Notes: generated by a model from the letters alone, not told the origin. A stretch of 39,716 nucleotides of DNA from Diplocarpon mali (GCA_024741835.1 JAENRP010000121.1:1-39716); one strand, 5' to 3'. Positions 10,730-21,906 are shown, counted from the first letter of the stretch. Program-made: numbers and translations.

Positions 10730-11726
10730 ATGTCAGATAGAAGAAGGATCAATGGACCTTCGGGCGGGACTTCAGCGCCAATATACTCGAAATACCTCCA
10801 AACAGACGCTGCATCGCAAATAGAAAGACCAGCACGGACAAGACAACCCAACGTATTAAGGAAAATGTGTAGGAGAAGCAATTTCTCCATTTAGGAATCA
10901 ATACTAAGGATCTATAGTCCTGAAGACTGGCGTCACCCCCTCAGCTTCCGGATCTGCGTATTTAGAGCTCGAAGCTTCAAAAGTCCCAAATTCTCGAACT
11001 CCAGGCCTCGCTTCCCTCTCAACCTCCGGCTTGAAGCTCACATGTACTGTCCATGGTCCTCGCCCACTTCCAAAATCCGCTGCCTTTTCTCCTCACATCA
11101 TTCTCTCTACTCACGTAAAATACGCCCTCTTCGCCACGAGGAAAAGAAGAGGTTACGTACGGGACTCCAGCGAGAGAGATCTAGGCGTTCATCTCGAGAC
11201 TGCCCTTCGAGGCGTGATAATTGGTGACAGGTGGCCAAAGAGCGGAGTTGAAGTCATAATAACAATCCTAGAAGGCGAGGAAGACCGGTGGTGGGGCGAT
11301 GACAGAGGGGGTTCAATTACGGCTGAGGACTGGGGTCTGATGAGTGTCTTGAGCGGCTGCGTAACAGTAGCTTCGGCTGCGATTGCAGACGCCGGGATAG
11401 ATTGCGTGGATGTTGTCTCTGGAGGCGTAGCGGCCGTGGTCAGGAGCAACCAGCATAAGCAGGCGAATCTTGTGCTGGACCCAGTTCCTTCAGAGCATCA
11501 AGAGATCCTCGCCGCTTGCACAGTCGCATATCTGCCCGCGCGCGATGAGATCACAGATCTATGGGTCAAAGGGGATATGGGACATGAAGCCCAGTCAAAA
11601 AATACGGCGCAAAGCACCTCTTATGAGGAACTAGCGGACAATGCCGTCCAGGCTGCACTAGGCTCACATAGAGTACTTGTTGCCGCGCTGAAGGAGACGG
11701 CTGTTATGAAGCTGGGAAGACAATGA
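10730..11726 (+). CDS. MTR3: Exosome subunit Mtr3 (RNase PH-like ring protein)
   Basis: The proposed exons are 10730-10868 and 10918-11726, giving 315 aa. The 49-bp intron (GTAGGA...CTATAG, branch-like TACTAAG) joins RKM to FLKTGVTPSASGSAYLEL, as expected for the family. The start MSDRRRINGPSGG is the characteristic N-terminus of filamentous fungal Mtr3. The rest is an RNase PH fold: KLTCTVHGPRPLP, SERDLGVHLETALRGVI, SGVEVIITILEGEEDRWWG. By family knowledge, Mtr3 belongs to the catalytically inactive six-subunit ring of the RNA exosome, which processes and degrades RNA from the 3' end in nucleus and cytoplasm. A GT one reading step earlier would break the frame, so the chosen donor is the only one that gives the conserved junction. 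Confidence 0.92.
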
Positions 11727-12299
11727 ATGACTTACGACAACATGGATTGGTACAGGATTAGGCGTGTATGCAAAAAAAGCTCCATAAAATTGGGCGATGA
11801 GGCCGCCTGGTGATGGAGTTAGGGAGGCTTGAATGAGCATGGGATTCTGAAATTGGGTTCAGATCTCGTCTTTGTCAGAATCATGTTTGAATTACGTGAG
11901 ATAACATTTCGCATCTTTTATCTTCTCTGCTGCCAACTATTCTTGCGGATATTTGCTTCTGCAGGCTTGGTTTGATATTTTTCTGTCCTCTCTTTCATGG
12001 TCCATTGTGTATGTTGTTTAAAATAGTGTCAAAGGACCTCAGTTTGCCTGGAACAAGTTTCCAGCATTTTTAAGCCTCCTATAAACTATTCGTTCTTCCT
12101 TTAGTTTCCTCTTATTCTTGATATTTGCATCAACCTCTACAGTCAATACTGATCAGGGGAACCTTCCAATACATCCCAAAACTACAATTTTTATTATTGA
12201 GCACGCCGGCTCAGCTCACTGCCCTAACTCACTCATGCAAAAACGCTCGACTAATCTCTAAGGCAATAAGTCAGTTCACCAACTAGAACTCAGCGAATC
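11727..12299. other. Intergenic region, 3' of MTR3 and 5' of the Myb-like gene
   Basis: AT-rich 3' flank sequence is followed by a C/A-rich leader before the ATG at 12300. I see no gene here. Confidence 0.5.
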
Positions 12300-13419
12300 A
12301 TGCCCTCCAAAATTCAACTAGACGAAAACCTCTGGTTCTTGTACATCTGCCTACAAAAATCAGATCTCAAAGCCGTACGCTTCCTTCTCTCCTTTCGCCC
12401 CCGGAGATCAACCCATTTCTTCCGCTAATTTTACACCACAGATCGACTTCAACGCAGTCGGCCTCGCCACTTCTCTCAAGCCGCCAGCAGCCCGAATGCG
12501 CTATACCCGTCTTAAGCGCCAGATCGAATCCGGCTCCCTCTCCACACACGTGGCTACCGCCTCACCACCATCACCCACAATCTTACCTTCCCTATCCCCG
12601 GCATCAAGATCCACGTCCACGTCCACATTTCCACTCTCGGTACCAAACAGAAACACCCAACTCTCGCCCTCGAACAAAATAAAACGTAAACGCGGGCATG
12701 CACAGAAAAGCCAAATCCCAGAAGGCGGCAGCAGTTCCGACGGCGGCGACGAGCAGGAGCCCCAACCTTCTATTCCCGCATCCAAAGCTGGCCGCCTTGA
12801 GAAGAAGGACAAAAAGTCCACCCTCGGCCTCAAAGAAGAAAAGGACAAAATCAAAATCGAGGGCTGGAGCTCCGACTCCTCTTCCTTATCAGACGGGGAC
12901 GTGGACGAGGATTCAGAAGACGAGATCCCGCTTGCGAAGTTGAGAAAGATGAGGGAAATGCAGGTGGACATGGCTGGGAAGCAGAGGTCTGGGGCGCCGA
13001 GCCCGAGTCCCAGTGCTTGCGGGGTTGGAGTGGGGGTACCCGGGTACAACACCTATGCCATGACTCCTCGGCCGCACTATGCTGAGTTGATCGCGACGCC
13101 GAGATGTTTGCCGCAGTCTCAAGGCTTCGCAGATGGGTTGTCTAGTTTGGACGGGATGGGGTATACAGGCCGAGGCATCTATGTGAGTCCGTACGTTGGC
13201 TGGATTGATGGACACGGCAACGCGGATCAGATGGGCAGGCCGGCGGGGGTGTTTGAACCGTGTGATGGGCTGCCAATGTTTAGACAAGAGTTGGAAGGGG
13301 GTGGTCTTGTTGGTAGGTGGGATGGATTGCCGCTTTCTCAAGAGAAGAATACGGGCCACGCTCAGAGTGGGGAGAGTCAAGCGGTTGAGAGCCGGGGACT
13401 GGAGAACCTGGTTCGATAA
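12300..13419 (+). CDS. Fungal Myb-like small-domain protein with disordered tail
   Basis: The proposed exons are 12300-12374 and 12442-13419, giving 350 aa. The 67-bp intron (GTACGC...CACAG, branch-like GCTAAT) joins LQKSDLKA to IDFNAVGLATSL. Residues about 5-55 resemble the short Myb/winged-helix-like domain common in ascomycetes: an N-terminal helix (ENLWFLYICLQ), then DFNAVGLATSLKPPAARMRY and TRLKRQIESG, a likely DNA-binding helix. The rest is low complexity: a basic KIKRKRGHAQK stretch that could be a nuclear signal, an acidic SDGDVDEDSEDE block, then a Gly/Pro/Tyr-rich tail. A role in chromatin or transcription is inferred only from the domain type. I recognise no partner gene nearby. 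Confidence 0.72.
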
Positions 13420-15424
13420 ACCGCGGTGCTTCGTGTGTTTTGCGTCGATCTGTTAGAAGGTACGGGGATATGTTGAGAAAGTGCGTTGATGGGGGTTTGG
13501 GCTTGCTGTGGCATTGGTTGTAAACGTTCAATGTTGGATGTTCAATCTTGTGTTATTTGTTTGCTGCGAGGGCTTGTTGGAGTTTTGCATGGAATATTTG
13601 GACAACAAGATGTTTGAGCTAGAAGGCTACAATGTTTTTGTTTTTGTGGACAGTTTAAATCTAGTTGCCCCGCTGCTTCTGTTGCTGGTTGAAGACATCC
13701 TGAAGCGAACTTTCGACTATGGCCTGAGTATTTAGGTACCAGTAGCTACGTTGTCTTCTTTCTCGCATACACAGCAAGTGTACTCTCACAAAGACTCGTT
13801 TGCTTCGCATCATATCATGTTACTTGTTATTAGTATCCGTCTTGTAATGGTGACAGTCGTGCTCTAACGTTGAAACGCTAAATCTGTAGATGGCGGGATC
13901 TCAGCGCCTCGAAACTATATAGGTTGGGAAGCTCTGGCATCTCACCGCGAAAATTCATGACAGACCTAAAAATTTGCTCACCGCCTCCATAGCCGAAAGC
14001 CATGCTTCACGAAACAAGTATTCATTACCATCTGAGAAATTTTGCAGGCCATGACTTTCTCCTTATAATGATCTATATTTTTTTGCTGTCGGATGTTTGT
14101 TCTGCCCCATTTCTCTCCGCAACTCCGCAAGAGACTCGTATTATGAAGTATCGAATCTCAGGTCATGTTTTGCTTCATAGCAATGTGGTGGCCAAGCACA
14201 TCTCCTCGCGTTCGTCCCGGATCTTATTTTCGTTTCCAGGTATCTACTTCAAGTCCTGTAGTTCCTAACCAAAGAAGCCTGTCGGGCTCATTCCCAGATC
14301 GCCTCTGCCCTTCTGTCTCGTTTTCACTCCACAAGCTTAGCTCTTTTCGTGATATCATCCTCTCGATCTTCAGTTCAAGCGGCGCAAGGTCCGTAATTTC
14401 GAACTTTCGATTACAGAAGCCAATACTCATTCGCGTAAGCAAGAGATTGAAAAACCTGGAAGCCAAGCAGAGTACTTGTATCCATCAAACCCGACGAAGC
14501 AGAATGGAACAACATCTCGTTGGGCAATGATACAAAGCATCTCAAACTATCACGCTGCTCTGATGATCAACCCAGAACAACCCTTTAAGAGCTTCGATTA
14601 ACATATGAGCAAAGATTCGACGGGTTTGAAAGACAAAACCTGTGCTCTTCGGCTCGTAACCCCATAATCACTTTTGGGACACTTTATCATCTTGCCTCTG
14701 AACCAGAAAGGTTCATTCGAACTGCGAGACACATCGTCAAGTCTACGATTTGACTTGATATCAATATTGCCCGACCAAACGATAACAGCAAGGAAAAATC
14801 AACCCCGTGGATCTCTAGCTTTTGAGTCTTTCTGCTTAGCGGTCGTGGCTACTATTGACTTGGGAAGCGGCTGATAGAATTTCTTAGCCATAGGATTATG
14901 GGTCTCGGCATAGTGACAAACGCCAAGCTCAATACAAAGCACCTAGTGGTTCAAAAACTGTCTAAGAATAGACAGACACACAAGGTGGTGATGAAGATAT
15001 GAACAAACACACGCAAATATACTATAAAATACACACTGGCGGACGTACCGAGAGCTCGGTCTAACTGCATCATGGGGCTTGGGATGAAGCGCCGGTATTT
15101 AACTATAGTCTTGGTCGTTACAACTCGGCTGTGCTCACGAATAAATTGAAAATGCAAATCGAATAGCAGACAAGTAACGAGTAGACCGCGATAGGACAGC
15201 GACTTCAAGAGATGTAACTCTGAGCAGTTCGATAAAACGAGTTAGCCCTTTGGAATAGTCGGGTCAGATTCAGTCACCTGAAGAAATCATATATCAACAT
15301 CCCCGCTCCGTTCCATGACCGAGCCGCGAAGTATTTATTTATCGTGTATCATAAAGTCGTCTTCGCACGCATCTCAGTCCATCATATCCTCTTCAGAATC
15401 CTGTGTAGCTCCCGCCCCCCACCT
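13420..15424. other. Gene-poor stretch with possible degenerate coding sequence
   Basis: No intact gene is convincing. Between about 14220 and 14950 both strands show long frames interrupted by few stops. On the plus strand, one frame from about 14440 to 14950 reads protein-like between stops (VSIKPDEAEWNN, TFGTLYHLASEPERF). On the minus strand, 14466-14224 is open for 80 codons. I could not identify a family, so this may be an old gene relic or chance. Confidence 0.35.
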
Positions 15425-16894
15425 TCAGCTCTGGCTAGGAGCCGTGCTCAATCCACGACTTCGTGCTCTCTCTCGTTTGATCCTCGCTACCTTGACTCTC
15501 TTATCCTCCTCGTCAATGTCAACCGCACTTTCTTCGTCATCCTCGTCGTTGATATTAATACGCTGCGTTCCAGGAGGCCCGCTATCTTCGTCATCACTGT
15601 CCCCATCTCGTATTCTTGCCGCAAGTTCACGGTTCAATTGTCTGAGGAATAGCGGATCTTCTTCTAGATTATGAAGACCTACCCTCTGCCAAGGGATTAG
15701 TCAGGCCGTTCCGCTTTTGCAGACGGTGATAACTAACCTTGTCACAACCAGTCTGTGGGCATTCCACTGTCTTCTCGCTCCTCTTATTACTCTGAGTTGG
15801 ATTCATGAAGTGCGCTCCGCTTTGATTGACGTAGTCAACGATCGCCTTCTTCTCGAATACGTGATTGCATTCGCTACATTTCAAAGGCTCTGTGATATAT
15901 AAGAAGGTCAAGGGGCACTTGTAGTTTACTGTGGCACCGACCATTTCGATTTCTGCGTCACTATCGTCGCCATTACTAGTGTTATCCGTGGTATTGTTTT
16001 GGCGTCTACGAGTCCCCGAAGCTACGGGTGATCCATCGTCTGGGAACCATGTGCTCGGGTGAGGAGGGGGGGCTCCTGAGCCTTGGGTTTGAGCATCGTG
16101 TAGGGCGGCTTTAAAGCCTTTGTACTCGTTGTGGTCGCAATATCTAAGAGCTGTTTAGCACATTTCTACGTCGGATTTTGTCGAAATACATACTTTGAGG
16201 TCTTGCTTTTTGAGTTGTATGCATTAGCATAGTCTTCTTTAGCCTTTTTTAGTAGCTCGATTGCACTGAAATTGTCAGGCTCCTCGGCAGCTGGCTCGGG
16301 CTCGTCCTCATCCCCATTCTCATCGTCACTACTGAGAGCGACTCTCCGTCTACGAGAGGTGGCAGGCTGACGAGCAGGTGCGGAAGCAATTTTCCGAGAT
16401 ACGCCTTTCAGTAGAATTTCTTGCATCCTGAGCTCATCACCATAATCAATCAATTCCCGCACCGCTGCTTCCGCCTTCTCTGTTTCTACCTGTACAGCTC
16501 TTTCCAGCTTCCTCGTACAGATCTCGTCATTTTTTTCGCTTTCCGTTTTATCTCCATCCTGCGTACCACCACGTCGGCGTTTTTCGGCCGTTTTTTGAAG
16601 TGCGTCTCTGCGAGTTGCGAGTCTGTCGTTGATGTCTGCAGTTGCATTCGTCACAGTCTTGAAAGCGGATCTGATGTGTTTCTTATACTTTTCGTAGGCA
16701 AGGGAGTTTTGTAAAGCATCCAACTTTTGCTGAGCTTCTGCCGATAAAGGGCAAGTTGGAGGTTCGTAAGGGGGTAATTCTATTTGACGTGGAGGCTGAC
16801 GAACAGGTGTTTCAGAGGCTTGAGTCTGTCTGCGTGGGGCTGGAGAAGCAGTCTCGCTGGCGTGAGCTCTGTTGACGAGTCTCCTTGTAGACAT
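15425..16894 (-). CDS. NSE2: Nse2/Mms21-like SUMO E3 ligase (SP-RING)
   Basis: The proposed exons are 16894-16194, 16143-15738 and 15685-15425 on the minus strand, giving 455 aa. The introns are 50 bp (GTATGT...TTAG) and 52 bp (GTTAGT...GCAG). I chose MSTRRLVNRA as start because it fits the family, although the frame stays open to an ATG at 17104. Residues about 40-230 are rich in charged helices, as expected for the part that binds Smc5. The SP-RING spans about 306-368: CPLT, C326-x-H328, then C362 and C367, the expected zinc ligands with the usual spacing. An acidic tail (DDEDSGP, DEDDEESAVDIDEED) follows. By family knowledge this is the SUMO ligase subunit of the Smc5/6 complex, acting in DNA repair and rDNA/telomere maintenance. 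Confidence 0.88.
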
Positions 16895-17486
16895 ATTGGA
16901 TATTGCTTTTACGCTGTACTTGAGTTGCGGGACTATAGTCGATGCGTGATCCAGAGAGAGACGCGTTCGAGGAGACGACGCGATCCCATAAAAGACCCTG
17001 CGCTTTAGTGGGGCACTAACTCCCCACGCCTCCTGCACCCAACTCGAGCTTGGCATCAACGTCTTGTTTCCCGAATCTGAAACCGCTTCATCATCCAATG
17101 TCATACATTGTACTGAAAAAGCTTATCACTTGTCAATGCCATGACTCATGTACCGCATGTTACCATATGCTGGTGGCTCAAGAAATACCTCTGTAAATTG
17201 CATCATACTCGTCCGATTTACTGTCATTTCTAAATATTACGCTAGCAATGTGTACTCAAGCATTGACTATTCCAGACCGGTGAAAACTCTAAGTCCTCCG
17301 CTAACTTATATACGAGCATCCTCCTGTTGAAGGGCTGCCATTTGACTGACACCAGAATCTCACAGCTATCATTGCAAGGATTTACGACGCAATCTCATCG
17401 TACAAATTAACCTGAAATTCAGCTTGTTTATCGCGGCCGCATTTCACCTGGGGTCCTGGAGTCTTAAAACAGACGTCTGAGCCGTC
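16895..17486. other. NSE2 upstream region
   Basis: This holds the NSE2 promoter. The NSE2 frame stays open from 16894 up to an ATG at 17104, adding a possible 70-residue extension. The remaining part is AT-rich with no gene seen. Confidence 0.45.
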
Positions 17487-18777
17487 ATGGTTGGCCGGCA
17501 GCTTCACCAAAAGTCAAGGCCGAATGCGAGAAGTGCAAAGAACGCCGAATGAAGTGCGATAAACGCACGCTGGCTATTATAACTGCAGTAAATAGAACCT
17601 TGACTGCGATTTTGCACCAAGAGACAAATCGGTTCCTTCAGTCCTACTCCTTGTCAGACTACCACTAGTCCTGGTACTATTATTATTACCAAAACCTAGC
17701 AAAACATCCGCCATCTCGTCAAAAGCCTCCACACCCTCGGCCTCAATAGCTAACAGGAAATCACTATGCGCCGACCCATGCCGCGGGTGGTTCAAAAACA
17801 CAAAATATCTCTTGAGGTCTCGGCAAGAGATACCGGTGCATAGCTATGGATATACCTTCGATTGGGTCCTCACATATTTTCTGATACACTGTATGTCAGT
17901 ATGAGCTTGCAAACCTACTTTCTGTGGCTAATTCGATTAGGGCACATCGCAGATCAACTGTCTTCTTAAAGGATTATTTTTGTTAGCTGGATCGTTCGAT
18001 TGTCACCTATAAATGAGCATCACATGGATGCACTCATCCGATTCTCAGCCTTTAACCTGCGGAGCCTGGAGTCTTCTAACCGAAAACTGTCGCTTGCTTC
18101 CTATACCTACATGACAATAACAAGTACAACTCGTCCAGCAGACGTGAGCAAAGGCTTTGGGAACTGGAGTGGTAAACAGTTTTTGCACCAGGACACTTCA
18201 TCATGTTACTTCAATCAGCAGCGAGAAATAAGTATCGCCAAATGAAGCTACAGGACTTCAGCTTCGCTAATCTCAATTTGCAAGGAGTTCGACATATCGC
18301 TATTGCTTCTTGGAATTTCTTTGTGACGGCAAGCTCAGGGCTCTATTGGAGCATGAAAAGATAAAACAAACACCACAGAATTTCGGAAGACTATGCCCGC
18401 CTGTTTTTTTATTTACTCCTCGATTATATTGACAGGAAAAGAACAAGCCCAGGTAATGTGCATGCTTATGACCTTAACATGGTATGGCTGACAAAAGTGT
18501 ATTACAACCCACGGAGCGAGTATGCCTTCAAGTTTACAACGAAAATTTCGCCGAAGTTTCTCAATCTGCTAGAGGCAAAGGATCCCAGGGCTTTAACGAT
18601 GGCTGGGTACTTCTTTATACTTTTAATGATATTAGCAAAGATAGAGTAGCTCCCACAGGTGACAAAAGAACAGTTCTTGATTTTTGGTGAACATACTACT
18701 TGACAAAGGGCCATGGAAAGCAAGAATGGAGTTGGCTGCGAAAGATTCTGAGAGCAGTGAGGGTTATGCGACTGGTA
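17487..18777 (+). pseudogene. Decayed Zn2Cys6 transcription factor (Upc2-like type)
   Basis: The pieces occur in family order but in different frames, with stops between them. MVGR starts at 17487, then one base is missing, then SPKVKAECEKCKERRMKC from 17504. Cysteines of the cluster sit at 17525, 17534, 17555, 17584 and 17605. The fourth cysteine position reads TAT (Tyr), after a second frameshift near 17570, and a TAG interrupts the cluster at 17593. Later pieces match the fungal-specific domain of this family: LIRFSAFNLRSLES (near 18030-18075), QGVRHIAIASWNFF (near 18280-18320), FLNLLEAKDPRALTMAGYF (near 18560-18615), and an EWSWLRKILRAVRVM piece near 18720-18765. The intact relatives are DNA-binding regulators of metabolism. 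The breaks in the zinc cluster itself make function very unlikely. C-to-T-type changes would suit old repeat-induced mutation, but this is inference. Confidence 0.62.
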
Positions 18778-19280
18778 AGTTGTCGAATGTTAGCATAAGG
18801 ACTGTTCACAGTACCTTAGATCAATCACTACTCATCAACAGGCTCGGTAGTGGCGGCCTCGGAGCTTCGCTTTCCTACCGGTCTTGCTTGCACACTTGCA
18901 CATTCAATCAGGAGCGAGAAGACAGTAGCACATCGATGCAGAGGCCACTATCGTCGTTACCGGCACTCACTCGGCAATACCGGTTTTGTCTAGAATTCCT
19001 GCAGTACTCTCTGATAATGCCAGCAAATAGCTTACTTGTAATTTTAGACCCGATTCAAGTTAAACAGACCAAAAGACTTTACCCGGGACTTACCGAGAAT
19101 ATTCCCGCCCACATCCCCGCATGCACTAGGCATATCTTCACTCCACCTCGTCCACCTCACTCCCTTTCTTTTAAACATCCAATTTCTCATTCTTGACTTT
19201 CTTGGTTCCTCTTTCTTCCACACAGATACATTTTCTCTCATCACTGCTCTCCCCAACCGAAACAGATCATAAAAAATAAC
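18778..19280. other. Promoter region of the 117-aa protein gene
   Basis: A plus-strand ORF runs through most of this stretch, but it shows no recognisable domain and ends in a C/T-rich leader. I treat it as non-coding. The last 100 bp before 19281 are pyrimidine-rich, as is common before fungal start codons. Confidence 0.45.
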
Positions 19281-19878
19281 ATGTCACCCAAAAGCCCCTA
19301 CAAGCTATGCACTGTCAATACAGCACCCGAGCGAGCGAAGCGGCTAGTGGGTCGCGTCGTCGAGGATGTCAAGGAGACTTATACCATCCTACATGTTGAG
19401 AACGCTGAGAGTTTGTTTGCCCGATCTTTTGCTCCATACCCATCATTCCAGACTTTTCATTTTCCGGAAATGGAACTCGAGAACTGGGGTTGGGGGTTAG
19501 GAAAGAGAGATGACGTCTTACCAACGACCCTGAGCTGATTCTCTCCAGGAATAGAAGATGTAAAAGATATGTGCGAGAGGGTACAACCTGATGTTCTGGT
19601 AGTTTCCCTCCCTCGTAATCAAACAAGGCTTCGCCCTCACTCTCGTCCTCACACCAACCCCCTTTATTTCCCCTCGACTCGAACCACTGACAAGCTACTG
19701 ACAGTTCTGCGCCTCAATGTGGACCAAGGAAGAGAGCGACGAGATCCAACGCATAGCCAAGGCGACGGTCCCTGGCATTAAGACGATGGCAATCCCGCAG
19801 GGTTTGCAGGTCGAGAAGGGCCCGGATGCCGTGGTTGAGTTTCTAAAAGAGCAGTGGCCTGCATTGGTTGGCGCTTGA
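19281..19878 (+). CDS. Conserved-looking 117-aa protein, unknown function
   Basis: The proposed exons are 19281-19410, 19549-19598 and 19705-19878. The introns are 138 bp (GTTTGT...CCAG) and 106 bp (GTAGTT...ACAG). Splicing joins HVENAE to RIEDVKDMCERV and QPDVL to FCASMWTKEES, and all phases agree. The protein starts MSPKSPYKLCTVNTAPERAKRL and ends in VVEFLKEQWPALVGA. It alternates beta-like (KLCTVNTAP, TYTILHVENA, PDVLFCASMW, GIKTMAIP) and helical stretches, suggesting a small alpha/beta fold of the CoA-binding, response-regulator or flavodoxin kind. It has no signal peptide or membrane segment, so it is probably cytosolic. I recognise the overall look of a widespread ascomycete hypothetical but no named family, so I assign no function. 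The GTTTGT donor is the weakest part of the model. Confidence 0.7.
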
Positions 19879-20520
19879 TCAAATCACCAATAGCTCTCGG
19901 GACTCTTTCGATCAGACCCGTTTGAAAGATGGGATTGTACAAGCAGAGTGACAAATTTGCGGAGAGCCGTCCCCCATGCTCAAGTTCAGAAGGCTAAGCT
20001 TAGAAGGATAAGGTGCGATCAGATATCAAGACAAGAGTTTGTGTCTATTCTTATATAATTCGAAACATCCGAATAGCATTACATAGTCGATATCAAAAGC
20101 AGAAACTCCACCACAGTCCCCTTACCATCATCGGCCATCCTGGAAGGAAAGAAAGATACCCCACTCAGGATGCCTTTCTCGAGCTTCTCAGAGACTCAAA
20201 GCGCTCCAGGTCGGCGTCACAGCAACTATAGCCACTCAATATGCAGCTCTGTTGACCGGCATAAATTCCCTCTGGCCGGATCGGAACCCCATCACCTCTC
20301 TATCTCCTGCGCTCTCCCCTTGCTCATATTTCGAAAGCGTGATTTGTCTGCCCCGAAATTAAAATCCCTATTTATTTCGTGGTTTTTTCTAAGATGATTC
20401 GGCAGCCATATGAATCTGTAAGTTATGGTTTATCAGCCTGGATGTCGTTTGCGTAGTCTGGCGAGGTGGAGTATAAGATGTACAACTATACTATATCTAT
20501 TCTGAAGATCAGGGCAGCCT
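19879..20520. other. Intergenic region without a visible gene
   Basis: Short ORFs only. There is a possible ATG at 20394 followed by a GTAAGT donor-like site, which might be the lost 5' end of the membrane-protein fragment downstream. I cannot connect them convincingly. Confidence 0.4.
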
Positions 20521-20818
20521 CATAATTGTTTGCCGCTTCCTGATCACCATTCTACTAGGTGTCGGTATCGTCACCGCCTACTTCCTCTCCATCATAGCCG
20601 CCAACACTTTATTTGGCATCCAGGGAGGCATCGGTGTGGCAGAGTATGTCGGCCATCTGGTTTTTTTTTTTTGGATTACGCCCGCGATCGCGTACCGCAT
20701 GGCGAAAACGGGTTGCATCTGTGGGGTTGGGATTGTTCTCCACTTGCTTAGAATCTGCAGCCAACTTTTGAGGATATTGCGAATTTCATGCAATTCTGTG
20801 ATAGGAGCGCTCATCTGA
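20521..20818 (+). pseudogene. Fragment of a polytopic membrane protein
   Basis: One plus frame reads RFLITILLGVGIVTAYFLS, then NTLFGIQGGIGVAEYVGHL, then WITPAIAYRMAKTG. These are two or three hydrophobic helices with short polar loops, so it looks like part of a real membrane protein. No start codon or upstream exon extends it plausibly, and after 20730 the frame degrades to a stop at 20818. A run of 12 T lies in the second helix, a likely site for slippage. I do not recognise the family. It could instead be an exon of an unannotated spliced gene. Confidence 0.38.
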
Positions 20819-21906
20819 AAAAGCCTCTGCTGACCATATAGATCAGAGGACGACGTGGAAGCTGAGCATCACTGATCAACCGCGTATCTGTCTGCTATTG
20901 GACGATAACGAAGGAAATTCGAAGAATGACTTTTAAAAATGTTTGAGCTCCTGGAGATTGGAGGCACAGTAGGTTCTATCGAAGGGTCAGAATTGATTTT
21001 GTTTGATTCTCGGGTGTTAAGTAACTATACTTTGAAGACAGCAAGAATACACTCAGATTTTCTATCCTACAAACTCATTTAAAATTGTGATACATGCGAT
21101 ATTAGTATGTCAATAAATCCAATTGAAGTTATCCTGCGAGTTGCTAGAGAACTGTGCAAAGATAGGTTTCAACGGCCATTTACCTGCTCGGTCTAGGTTG
21201 CATACAATGAGGTGAGAGAGCTGAGGAAACTTGCGGTCCATCACCTCTTACATAAGGTATTACGGCTCAATTATTTCTAGGCTCGGCCCTCTCATCTACC
21301 GCCGTCTCCTTAACCCAGACAATCGAACATTGAAACCCAACTACTGGCGGCTAGTTACACAATCTTCGCCTGTAAAGGTAGGGGCTTGAATCAGACGTAA
21401 AGAAAAGACGAGCCCTAACTAGCTACAGCAAAAAATTCCCAAGAGCATTCAGCACCCCAAATGCGAATAGAAATAAAAATTGTTGGAACCTCCTCCTCCT
21501 CTCACTTCTCCAATCCTTCACCCCCAAAACGGCAGACATAAGATTGGTATAAAATCCTGGGCAACGACATGTTGAAACGTAGCGGTCAGGGAAATTATTT
21601 GGGCCTTCGGAAACCTTGAACATAAAGGGAATAGAGATAAAAATGCACGAGCAACGCATGGAGCAGAATGATTACAAGAAACGATTTGCTTACTGTGTAT
21701 CATCGTTAATGGGAAAAAAGAAAAGGCTTTTGCGGCTGGCATCCAGTGCTTGATTTGGTATCTTTCAGTGATACAGATTGAACATCACCTCTAGCTGTTC
21801 CGAGTGTTCCAGCGGAAGATCCCTGCTTTCATTGTAAGCGCAGAGTGAATTTGACAACAATAAGTATTAAATCTTCCCAACCGAGGTAGGGCAACCATCG
21901 AATTGA
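20819..21906. other. Intergenic region, nothing recognised
   Basis: AT-rich DNA with short ORFs on both strands and no protein-like pattern. The right part must hold the 3' UTR of the TRF-like gene. Confidence 0.5.

Noticed and set aside
17577..17801. A 74-codon minus-strand ORF
   Set aside because: It is antisense to the Zn2Cys6 relic, whose cluster and linker are readable on the plus strand.
18684..19196. A 170-codon plus-strand ORF
   Set aside because: It has no family-like motif; its start overlaps the end of the Zn2Cys6 relic in a different frame and it runs into a C/T-rich leader.
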